From Helianthus annuus (Eukaryota > Streptophyta > Magnoliopsida > Asterales > Asteraceae), in contig NC_035433.2 of the NCBI RefSeq assembly GCF_002127325.2, forward strand, positions 15,240,611-15,304,610: a stretch of DNA of 64,000 nt, given 5' to 3'. The position numbers and the translations under genes were made by a program. The notes beneath the pieces are model-generated. The model had not been told where the DNA came from and ran no database searches. It worked only from the letters and a program-made list of their open reading frames with translations. This document shows positions 1 to 9,583 of the stretch, one piece after another (the first letter of the stretch is position 1; each line of letters begins with the position of its first letter).

Positions 1-61
1 GTTACTTGCTGACCCGGTTTCTATCTTTTTAATATAGAAGTTTTGCCGTTCAAAAAAAAAT
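1..61 (+). repeat. 3' tail of a LINE of the G family, cut by window edge
   Basis: The block with cccggtttctat, then atagaagtttTgccgtt, then a short A-run matches the 3' untranslated end of LINE G at about 24996-25060 read on the minus strand. The A-run at about 53-61 would be the poly(A) tail. Only the last few tens of bases are in the window, so no coding part can be seen. The assignment rests on this one short alignment by eye. Confidence 0.45.
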
Positions 62-184
62 AACATATTTTTTAAAAATGTATCAACTTTTTTAAACAAT
101 ATTATGAAGTTTTCCTTATAACTGTTTATATAGCTTACCATTAACATGTTGAAAAGGTTTCAGTTACAAGTTTAATAAAATTAA

Positions 185-215
185 CTAGTTTAAGAACCCG
201 CGAGCTTCGCGGGTT
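185..215 (-). other. Helitron-like 3' terminus (hairpin plus CTAG)
   Basis: Positions 195-203 and 207-215 form a perfect 9-bp inverted repeat (aacccgcga / tcgcgggtt) with a 3-nt loop. Read on the minus strand, the hairpin is followed after 6 nt by CTAG and then T. This is the layout of a Helitron 3' end: a GC-rich stem-loop, a short spacer, CTRR, and insertion next to T. No matching 5' TC end or helicase gene was found, so this could be a chance hairpin or another small repeat. Confidence 0.3.
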
Positions 216-888
216 GGTAAAAGAAAATTTCTTCATTAATACCGCTGACATTAAATATTATGATTTTATACACGGGAAAAGACAACCGAATATATTAGAT
301 TACGATGATAAATTGAAATACATGAATATGCAACGATCACAATTCGTTGAAAATCTCTTTATAAACCGTATTAGTTCTTTTATCTGTAGGTTTTCCATTG
401 TTGTCAAGTATTAGTAGTTTGATCCCATATCGTGTTTTCACCCTTGTTAAGTCGGCTTGGCTTCGAACATAAAAACGCTAAAAAATATGAAATGTAGCAT
501 ATTAAATGGATCTCAATACCATTGATTTTCAATTCATCTCAATTTATGCAAAAAAAAACCAACAACTATAAACTTAGAGTGTGTAGTGTGTTCGTGTATC
601 AGGTGATGATTGTGTTCAACTATCGGAAATGCAATTAACCTGATATCCTGAAAGCGAAACCCAAAGTAATTAGATGATCTAAATTCCAATACAACAATAG
701 AGAGAACCGAAGGGCAAATGTTACCTTGTAAAAGTAGTTAATTTTGTTGAACAAAGGTATGTGGTCCATGAATAGGAAAAACCTGCTTCTCACATAAGAT
801 GGAGGCCCTATACACACAATTCAACTCTTTAAGGCTAAACCATTTCAAACAAAAACTAAAATGAATAAATAAAAATATACAATATCAT
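216..888. other. AT-rich intergenic sequence, no gene seen
   Basis: AT-rich sequence with frequent stops in all frames. The short open frames have no recognisable motifs. No RNA gene or element ends were seen. Confidence 0.6.
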
Positions 889-1134
889 TTCAAGCAATAT
901 CATACCTAAATTACAACATTTCATTACGGAAGTAAGAAGATGCAAACGTACCTACGCAACTAAAATGACTACTAAAACCCTGATGAATTGTTATTTATCC
1001 ACCTCAAAATTTCAAGTAATATCATTCCTAAATCACAACATTTCATTACGGTTGTAAGAAGATGCAAACGTATCTACGCAATTAAAATGACCACTAAAAC
1101 CCTGATGAATTGTTATTTATCCACCTTAAAATAT
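889..1134. repeat. Two-copy tandem duplication, period 122 bp
   Basis: The stretch from about 889-1010 (containing cattacgg at 923 and the gatgaattgttatttatccacc block) is repeated at about 1011-1134 with a constant 122-bp offset and a handful of substitutions. No coding potential. The array lies about 130 bp outside the 3' side of LINE A and is not part of it. Confidence 0.85.
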
Positions 1135-1485
1135 AATCAACCAATACATACAAAATAAAGTATAATTAGCCATCAGAAGCATGAACAGGAATAAGATTGT
1201 TTAAGAAACATACCCATAACCCATCTTGTCATCAGCATAAGTTCTTTACATGTAGTCATCGCTCCCAATATCGTTGACTTTTTTTTTTGGGTAAAGGGTT
1301 ACCCCGGTGAATTTTATAAAGAATCAAAGAACAGGGTGTGACAAAGAGTTCGACACACACTAACTAGGCTTGACAGGCCAAGCCTAGGCAAACAAAAACT
1401 ACAAAACCAACAAAAACACAGCCAAACCAACACAACCCGAACCACAACACAAAACTACACTACACTCGCTAACTCAACATCGCCC

Positions 1486-4400
1486 TTAGCCCGGATCGTC
1501 CTCCTTGATTTCCCACATATCCAAAAGCTTCCTGCTCTTCACGTCCCGACCGATCTTGAACCCCATTATACGAAATCGAATCGTATCAAAAATAAATTGA
1601 GCCACCATCTCTTCCTTATTGCGTATGTTAGAAAACAACCGATTGTTCCTTTCTTTCCATATGAAGTATGTAGCCGCCGCAAGAACAAGCTTACTTACAA
1701 TGTGGGCCAGCGTATTTGAATTCGTATTATGTTCTATCCATCCCACAATAGAGCCCCAATCGTCACCAACATATCTCAGATCCGTTCTCGTCTTGACAAT
1801 ATTCCAAACTTTAGTCGAAAAAGAGCATTGAAAGAACAAGTGATCCCTCGAGTCCCGTCCATAGTTGCAAAGAGGGCAGCACATAAGTCTTAAATTTGTC
1901 TCACTCCCAGCTTCCCAAACCGCCAATCTATCCTGCGTCTTGAGTTTATTTTTTTAGAACTAACCAAAGGAGGAAGGCGTGTCTTGGAATGCATTGGCCA
2001 TACCACACCATGTTCGCCCAACCCACCTTGTTATCTCTTAACCGAAGGTTGTTCCAAGCTTCCCAGGAACTAAAGTGCACAATATTACCTTCCACAGTTT
2101 TCCAACCCAGTCTATCACTCGACCCAGGAACAAGATGAGGAACCGTAACATTTATGAGAACCGGGAATAAGTCATACCATGCCTGAGGCCACCTCCAATT
2201 GCCCTCCGCATCTACAAGCTCATCAACCGTAGTATGCAAATTAAATCCAGCTTGGGCTATTCTCCTCGGCGTAATAAAATTACGGATCGGACTACACGAG
2301 CACCAATTGTCACTCCATGCATTCGTCTGCGAACCACTACCAATAACCCTCCAAACATAATGTCTAACTAGCGGACGGATTGCAAGAATCTTTCTCCAAC
2401 TCCAAGTTAAGCTACCACGGCTATGAATATCCCAAAAATTACGGCCCTTTAACTTGTACGAGTGGATCCATTGTACCCATAGGGATTCTCGGTTGCTAAT
2501 AATACTCCATACGTGAGACATCATAAGGCCTTTGTTCACATCGGAAATATTTCTGATCCCTAGACCCCCCTCATCTTTAGGCAAACAAACATCCTTCCAA
2601 GCGACTTTTGACCGAATATTGCCCGGGTTCCCTGCATTCCAAAGGAATCTACGCATTCTCTTTTCAAGATCCTTAACTATTCGCATAGGCAAAATAAAAA
2701 CCGATGCCCAGTATGTGTACATAGCTGTAAGAACAGAGTTGAGAAGCTGCAAACGGCCAGCAAAAGACAGCGATTTAGACATCCAGTGATTAACCCGCCT
2801 CTCCATACGTTCCACGAGCACCCGACAGTCTCTAAAAGATAACTTAGTAGAGATCAACGGAACCCCGAGATAGCGAACCGGAAGGTTACCCTCACGAAAC
2901 GGCAACAAGTTCATAATCTCAGCTTTAACTTGACTTGCAACGTTACAAAAGAAGATTGTACTCTTTGGCAAGCTAGGGACTAATCCCGAGACACTCGTGA
3001 ATTTCTCCAACACATTCCGAACAAGCTGAACCGATCCAGTATCCCCATTAACAAAAACAAACAAGTCATCAGCAAAGGACACATTAATAATCTTTTGTTT
3101 AGAGCATTGGCTATGGAACTTAAAAGCCGGATTTAACGCCATCTTTTGCAACATGAGGGATAACACCTCCATAACCAACGTGAAAAGGTACGGGGACATT
3201 GGATCTCCTTGACGAAGACCTCGTTTCCCCGAAAAATACCCATGCAACTCACCATTTATGCTGACTGAATAAGACACGGACGTGACACATGCCATAATCC
3301 AAGAAATCATCTTCGAGTGGAACCCGAACCGTTTTAGAATAGTTTCCAAAAAAGACCAACTTACAGTGTCATAAGCTTTTTGGATATCTATCTTCAATGC
3401 ACACCTCGGCGGACCACGATTCACATGATAATTATGCATAAGCTCCTGCGTAATGAGAATGTTATCCGATATCTTCCTACCCGGAACAAACGCGGACTGG
3501 TTTATGTTCACTAAAATCCCCAAGCTGCCCTTCAAACGATCAGTGATTATTTTGCTAATACATTTGTAAATCACATTGCAGCATGATATCGGCCTATAGT
3601 CAAGCACCGTATTTGGGGTATCTATCTTTGGCACCAACGCTAAGATCGTGTGGTTAATTTGCTTCAGAAGTTGGCCATTATTAAAGAAATCACGCACCGC
3701 TTTGATAACCTCATTACCCACTATATCCCACGCATTTTTAAAAAACGCAGATGTGTATCCATCCGGACCAGGGGCCTTGTTTTCACCTATACTGAACATA
3801 GCCTGTTTCACCTCATCATCCGTGATATGTCTCACCATATCCGCCGCCACATTTTGATGTAAAACATTAACAAATAGATCATGATCATCAAGACTCACAA
3901 CCTGATCTTCCTTACCCATGAAAGCCGAATAATGGTTGATAAGGGCAGCCGGAACATCACTACCCTCATACTGATTACCGTTCGTATCCTTGATACAATT
4001 GATCTTATTCCTCGCATTCCTATTTTTCACGCAATTATGAAAATAAGAAGTGTTAGAATCACCAGCACATAACCATTGCACTTTCGACTTTTGCTTCAAA
4101 AAACACTCCTCATCATAACTTGCCGCCTTGAAATCACGCAGACATCTGACTTCTGAAGCTCTAAGAGTAGCATCAAACGGATTAGATTCCACCTGTTTTT
4201 GAATCTTATCCAACTCGTTTCGTAAATCAATAACCCGCGCATGAAGATTACCTTGATTACGTAGAATCTTCCGAAAGTGTGGTTTCAGCTCCTTCATCTT
4301 TTTCACTACAGAAAACATGGTCACACCTTCAACTGGTTTATTCCACTCGGTCACTACAGCATCACGAAACTCAGGCTTTGTCACAATGAAATTTGGGAAT

Positions 4401-5146
4401 TTAAGCGGTTTAGGCCGATCCCTATGAATAGAGAATAGCTTCAGTATGGCCGGAGTATGATCCGAGACACGAAATGGCTGAAAAATGGCATAAGCATCCG
4501 AAAAAACCTCTAAAAGTTTTATGTTGCCCATGACACGATCGATCTTCTTTAGCATTCCTATCCCATCCTTTGGTTTTTGATTCCACGTATAGTGCAACCC
4601 GTGACTTTTAACATCAATCAGTTCCGTCATTTGAACACATTCATAAAACTCTCGCATCGCTATCGTATGAGAAGACGGACCCATGAGAAAATCCTCCATA
4701 TTCAATGCAGCGTTGAAATCACCCATCACAACCCAAGGAGTGTCACATGTGAGGCCACTAAATTTGCACAGATCATCCCATAAAGTTCTCCTATCCTGGT
4801 ACTTGTTCTCCGCATACACAAAAGAACAAAAAGTTTTCTTTTTAACCGATTTGAACAAAATCTGCGTGTGAATAACCTGATCGGATTGAGCGATAACCAT
4901 AAGGTCAATGTCATCCGCATTCCACCCCAAAATCACCCTCGTACCTCTACTACACATGTCTCCATTTGAAGTCCACCTCCAATTCCTGAACACCTTCTCA
5001 CAAATTTTATTCAGCTTATTTACATCCACATGAGACTCTAAAATGGCACAAATACTCAATTGATTCTCAGCAATAAAATGACGAACCTCACTTTGTTTCA
5101 GGGGTTGGTTCAGACCCCTTATGTTCCAGGCTGCTAAGCTACCCAT
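1486..5146 (-). pseudogene. LINE-A ORF2: endonuclease-reverse transcriptase, one frameshift
   Basis: Encodes the LINE enzyme that nicks target DNA and reverse-transcribes the element RNA. From the N-terminus there is an EEP endonuclease (WNIRGLN, LESHV, GDFNA, DRVMGN, SDHTP), a linker with LCAGDSNTSYFH, and the RT domain with KIDIQKAYDTV, GLRQGDPMSPYLF and the FADD active site. The C-terminal zf-RVT knuckle is C-x2-C-x8-H-x4-C (CPLCNYGRDSRDH). The frame is open from 5146 to 1946 and again from 1926 to 1486. They are split at a 7-base T-run on the plus strand (1949-1955), where LINE-B and LINE-C read straight through. A one-base loss in this homopolymer explains the break. The catalytic domain is intact; the product would lose only its zf-RVT tail. 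Confidence 0.93.
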
Positions 5147-6597
5147 TAAAAACCCTCGTAACCGGGAGTGCTTGCCCCCTCAGAAGATTTATTATTCTGG
5201 TTACTACGCATAAAATCAGCCATCTCTGTCGGATTTAACTCCTTAACTACTTCCGGTTGATGTATACGGGTACCATTATTCTCATCGATCACGGACTTGG
5301 CACTAACAGGGTCCCTCTTCTCATTATTCAAGTCATTATCCAACACCGCAAACGAGTTTGACACCTGCACATTTGCATTACTTCCCGTCGAGTTATCACC
5401 CTTCGTACCAGATGTACTAGCAGAATATTTATTAGCCTTCGGCCTATACACTACCTTCGGTTTTTGCTTTTTTTGTGGGAACGAGTACTTTGCCATCTTC
5501 CTTCTATCCGTAACAAATCCCTCATCATCAATGGTAACCATCTTGGCCTTACCATTAGTTTTGTTGCTACACGTATTATCATCATGGCCAAATAAACAAC
5601 AAGCACTACACCGTTTCGGTCTCCATTCATACTCTACCTTTACCCGCTCCATAATGAACCCGTCTTCATCCATTTTTGGAATGGCTAGCGTGATGAAATC
5701 CTTTAGCTCATTGTCAGCACTAATTTCAACCATCGCACGAGCATAGCTACTCCTACCCCAGTTCTCAACACACATATCAGCCGTATAGGAATCTAACCTC
5801 TTTGGAACACCTATCTTTGATGCCAGCAAACTTAAACCATCATCAGTATAGACTGAGATTGGCACATTGTGCAACTTGACCCACACTGGCACGGTTTTGA
5901 TACCATCTTTCTTGAGAGCAACCTTCGGTGACCATACATTCAAAAATAATGGAATTTTACGAATTAACCATGGTCCTCCCTCTAAAACCTTCGTCAATCC
6001 AACCTTTGAATCAAACTTAAAGAAAAAGAACCCTGACGTATTCATCATAAGCTTCGAAAACCCAAACTTAGCCCAGACATTCTTTGCATAATATTCAACC
6101 ACAGGAAATGGTAATCTATCCCCTAAGAAGTAACCATAGAGGACATTTTCAAACTTATCCTGAACTTGCTGAACTACCTCTTTCGGTATAACAATATCAG
6201 CATCTTCCCTAGATTCAATAGCTTCCATAAGTCTGAAGTTTACCTCCCGTTTCTTACGAGTGGCTTGCACTTTATCCGCATATGATACTGATTTTTCCTC
6301 CGGCATAGCTTCCCAGAACACCTCATCCTGCATGTTATTCGGGTTATCTACCTCCGGTCTAGCATCCTGAACATCCGTTGGTACCGTAATCTTGATAAGT
6401 TCATCAATAACATTAATTCCCTTAGGACCCTGTTGATGATCCGACACAACTCCCCTACGCGGACAAAACGTTTTGCCGTCAATATTCAATAACCTAGCAG
6501 AAAAACCCTTATTAGGGTTTTGTGAGGAACACAATACATCCGGCGGCTTCACATGTCTAGAATCCACATCCGAAGACTTACTCTGACTAGAATCCAT
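5146..6597 (-). CDS. LINE-A ORF1: DUF4283/CCHC nucleic-acid-binding protein
   Basis: ORF1 of a plant L1-type LINE, about 483 residues, expected to coat the element RNA as part of the retrotransposition particle. I start it at the ATG at 6597 (MDSSQSK...), which aligns with the LINE-B start; upstream codons are open but not conserved. The centre is the DUF4283 domain (NVLYGYFLGDRLPFPVVEYY, then VPVWVKLHNVPIS, then a WGRSSYARA block). Around residues 328-342 is a CCHC zinc knuckle, C-x2-C-x4-H-x4-C (CSACCLFGHDDNTC). The C-terminus has the family's EGASTPG tail. Unlike B, C and E, its stop overlaps the ORF2 start by only 1 nt (TAATG), because of an extra base just before it. The frame is intact. 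Confidence 0.92.
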   Translation of the reverse strand: MDSSQSKSSDVDSRHVKPPDVLCSSQNPNKGFSARLLNIDGKTFCPRRGVVSDHQQGPKGINVIDELIKITVPTDVQDARPEVDNPNNMQDEVFWEAMPEEKSVSYADKVQATRKKREVNFRLMEAIESREDADIVIPKEVVQQVQDKFENVLYGYFLGDRLPFPVVEYYAKNVWAKFGFSKLMMNTSGFFFFKFDSKVGLTKVLEGGPWLIRKIPLFLNVWSPKVALKKDGIKTVPVWVKLHNVPISVYTDDGLSLLASKIGVPKRLDSYTADMCVENWGRSSYARAMVEISADNELKDFITLAIPKMDEDGFIMERVKVEYEWRPKRCSACCLFGHDDNTCSNKTNGKAKMVTIDDEGFVTDRRKMAKYSFPQKKQKPKVVYRPKANKYSASTSGTKGDNSTGSNANVQVSNSFAVLDNDLNNEKRDPVSAKSVIDENNGTRIHQPEVVKELNPTEMADFMRSNQNNKSSEGASTPGYEGF

Positions 6598-6924
6598 AAC
6601 AAGTGAAAACAAGAAGCATGCAACGTGCAAAAGAAACGAACGAAGAACAAAAACCAAGCGATCAGACAACAAACCCTAGCAGGAACAAAACGAAAGAAAA
6701 TAACCTTAAACTCGACGCCAAACGATTAGAAACCACGGTGAAGTCTAGTATCCTTACTCAGAAGGAACGACAACACCACAATTGCTAACCGGAATCAATC
6801 AAGAAGAAGATCAGAAGAAACGAAAGAACGAACGAATGCTAGGGTTTCCCTTGGTCGCCAAAATCGCCCAGAGCCATTCCGTACTATTGAACAGTTTACC
6901 ATACATCCCCAATATCGTTGACTT

Positions 6925-8690
6925 AGAAAACCCTAAAATATGAACATATAAAAAGCTTAACAAATACATCAACATTGACATTTAGGTTTACAGATTCAAC
7001 CTCCCTTATTCATATTGCAATGCAAAAACTCGACCTTTGCAACGTTTAATCCGTTCAGCCTCCCCTATTCGTATTGCAATGTTTAAAGCATACTTAATTG
7101 AAATTATAAAACTGAATTAAAAATTACTTATGATTAATACATAATTAAAATCATACAAAAAAGTATGCCATATTGGCATATTAAATGTCTTGGCTATAGA
7201 AGAGTTAAGTTTTCATAAACTTAATCTATGAACAAAAAGTTATACACTTATTGATTTCCCTAAAGATTTAGTGAAGAACACATTTTGTAGACGTTGTTGA
7301 TGTTTTAAGGCATGACATGCATCAATGTAAGATTTGTATCTCAATGAATGCAACCAAATAATAATTTGGTAATAAGTGAATATCAATTATTAGCCCCTAC
7401 CAAAGTTTTACCATGCCATATCTAGATGCAAAAATAAATAATGAATTGCTTTTAACATGTAATCGTTACAACTTACAAAGTTTATTGGTAGTTTCATCAA
7501 TGGAGATCATGAGCAGCTACGTGTTTTTGGGATGGGACCCATCCAACAAACTTTTATAATTAAAAGGAATGTTACATGTTTAAAGGGCCATATCCCTAAG
7601 CTACCTAACACTGGCACACACAAAACATGCTTTAGGGACCCTATTAAAATGAAACCATACAATACCTACTATAATGAAAATTATAGTAGGAATAGTATCC
7701 TTCTCTGCTGACACGCTAATACAACCAATACACTAAAATAGCGAAATCATCAAATATAACAATAACATGAAGCAACCCAAGTACACATGGGCCTTCAACC
7801 AAATTTAACTTGAATCTCCACAGTGGACATCTTCACGGCTTCAATAACTAAGGCCCAAATAATAAAACCATCATGGGCCCAAACAGATAACTGGCCAAGC
7901 TGATACAAAAACCGGCGCCAATTACAAACATCAATCCACATGTGTTGGGACTTTAAACGGTGAGGCAGACAACAAAAAAAAAAGACCAGCGAATGATAAA
8001 CAATAAAAACCAAGGGTCTAAGTGGGGCTTTTGTCTGGGCCTTTCGGCATATAAAGAGCATGCCATAAACCAGCGCTGAAATAAAAATAACCACCGGGAT
8101 CTAATAGAGACAACCAACCCAAAAAACCAAACCGCTTCCATCTATCGACCAAAACCCATTGATTGCCCTACTTATTTATGCCAAAAAATAAAAGCTTTGC
8201 ACTCGACGGGAACCACAATAAAACCAAAGATATAAAAGAACACAACCACACTAACCTAAACTTATATGTAGAACACATAATTATTTGCATTTAGGTAGTT
8301 TGGCTACCACAATGAACAAAATAAAAGTAAGAATCTATATAAAAAAAAAGCAATAACTTGTGCTGCAAAAGTTGTTTTATTGATTAAAGTTTTACCATCT
8401 TCCCCAAAGAATATCCGAAAATTGTATCCTATATTTATTCCCTTCTACCCATTTCAAAAAAGAGGGAGGGGGGTGGGGAATTGGGAGGGATTTCCCAGCT
8501 AGACCAATTCAAACCCGAAGCACATAACACAAAAATAGTTCCAATTAGACACAGACTTGCAAAATGAAGTTCCTACATTATAAACACACCAATTAGTTAA
8601 GAAATTTACATTGTTGAATGGCAAAATGTTTCTCTTCTGTCAACTTAGCTTAGATAAGAGTCATCGCCTAAATACGAATGAGTGTAGTTA
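6925..8690. other. Intergenic, no gene recognised
   Basis: AT-rich sequence with scattered GGGCCC-type words. Two overlapping minus-strand open frames around 7795-8141 have no family resemblance and look like chance. A G-rich tract lies at about 8464-8490. No element ends identified. Confidence 0.55.
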
Positions 8691-9286
8691 CATTCCAATT
8701 TAGCGAGTTCCACGCCCTTTCGAGCTAAAACAAAGAATGACGGTCGTTTCTTTAAAAATTAAAATTAATAATAATAGTTTATATAAATATATACAACCTA
8801 TTTATGATATATTTCGACCCGCTTCTTTTTGAGCGATGAAGCATTCGACCCGCTTCTTTTTTAGCGATAAAGCATTCGACCCGTTTCTTATTAAGCGAAA
8901 AAGAATTCGATCCATTTTTTAAAGCCGAAAAATCATTCTACCCATTTTTTAAGCAATATATTATCTATTTTTTTTTACATATTTTACCTATCAGAAAAAA
9001 ACCCAAAGAATCTCAGGTTATTGAAACTGATCCAGTTGGCCTGTGTAGGAAAACTTTCCCTTTTGACCCGTTTAATAGAACTGACTCATTTGACGTTTAA
9101 GAATAACTGATCGTTCAACCTGTTTAATAAAACTGGCCCACTTGATCCATTTAATAAAGCGAATCGATCAACCTATTCTATAAAGCTTACCTGTTCGACC
9201 CATGTAATAAAAACTTTAGAGTTATGCGGCACACAGACACAAAAATGATGGAATAAATCAAAAGTGTTAATGACCACTGATAAAAA
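8691..9286. repeat. Duplicated locus, copy 1 left part (LINE-B 5' flank)
   Basis: This block and 15025-15462 together match the continuous stretch 15816-16843 with a few percent differences, so they are one duplicated unit split by LINE-B. The match starts at cattccaattta (8691 and about 15816) and runs to the insertion point at 9286. It contains degenerate repeats with cgacccgcttctttt and cccgtttaataaaactg words. It is non-coding and lies on the 3' side of the GLR fragment. Confidence 0.93.
8811..8955. repeat. Degenerate ~32-bp minisatellite in the duplicated locus
   Basis: Four to five units of the form ttcgacccgcttctttttagcgataaagca, decaying rightwards. The same array is at about 15936-16075 in copy 2, with an extra unit at its start (gtgttcgacccgcttc), so unit number changed after the duplication. 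A second degenerate repeat built on acccgtttaataaaactg follows at about 9058-9215. Confidence 0.75.
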
Positions 9287-9583
9287 CAATGATGGCTTTT
9301 CTCTGGTCCCTTAGGCGATTTTGGCGACTACTCAAGAAACCCTAGTTTTGCTTCGTTCGTTCCTACTGATCTTCTTCTTGATTGATTTCGGTTAGCAAGT
9401 GGGGTGTTGTCGTTCCTTCTGAGTAAGGATACTAGACTTCACCGTGTTTTCTAATCGTTTGACGTCGGGTTTAAGGTTATTTTTTTCTTTCGTTTTTTCT
9501 GCTAGGGTTTGTCGCCGGATCGTTTGGTTCTTGTTATTTCTCTTTCTTTTTTGCACGTTGCATGGTTCTAGATCTTGTTTGTC

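Larger units (their letters stand above)
1281..6907 (-). mobile_element. LINE-A, full-length L1-type non-LTR retrotransposon
   Basis: Minus-strand element of about 5.6 kb, bounded by a perfect 17-bp target-site duplication (cccaatatcgttgactt at 1264-1280 and 6908-6924). From the 5' end it has a 310-bp 5' UTR with the GGCGATTTTGGCGA box shared with LINE-B and LINE-C, ORF1, ORF2, and a 3' UTR ending accggggtaaccctttaccc followed by poly(A), seen as T on the plus strand. The perfect duplication and full length point to a fairly recent target-primed insertion. ORF2 carries one frameshift, so this copy should not be autonomous. Confidence 0.95.

Noticed and set aside
7795..8141. Overlapping minus-strand open frames with hydrophobic residues
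   Set aside because: No recognisable family, low-complexity hydrophobic content typical of AT-rich DNA, and no promoter or splice context.
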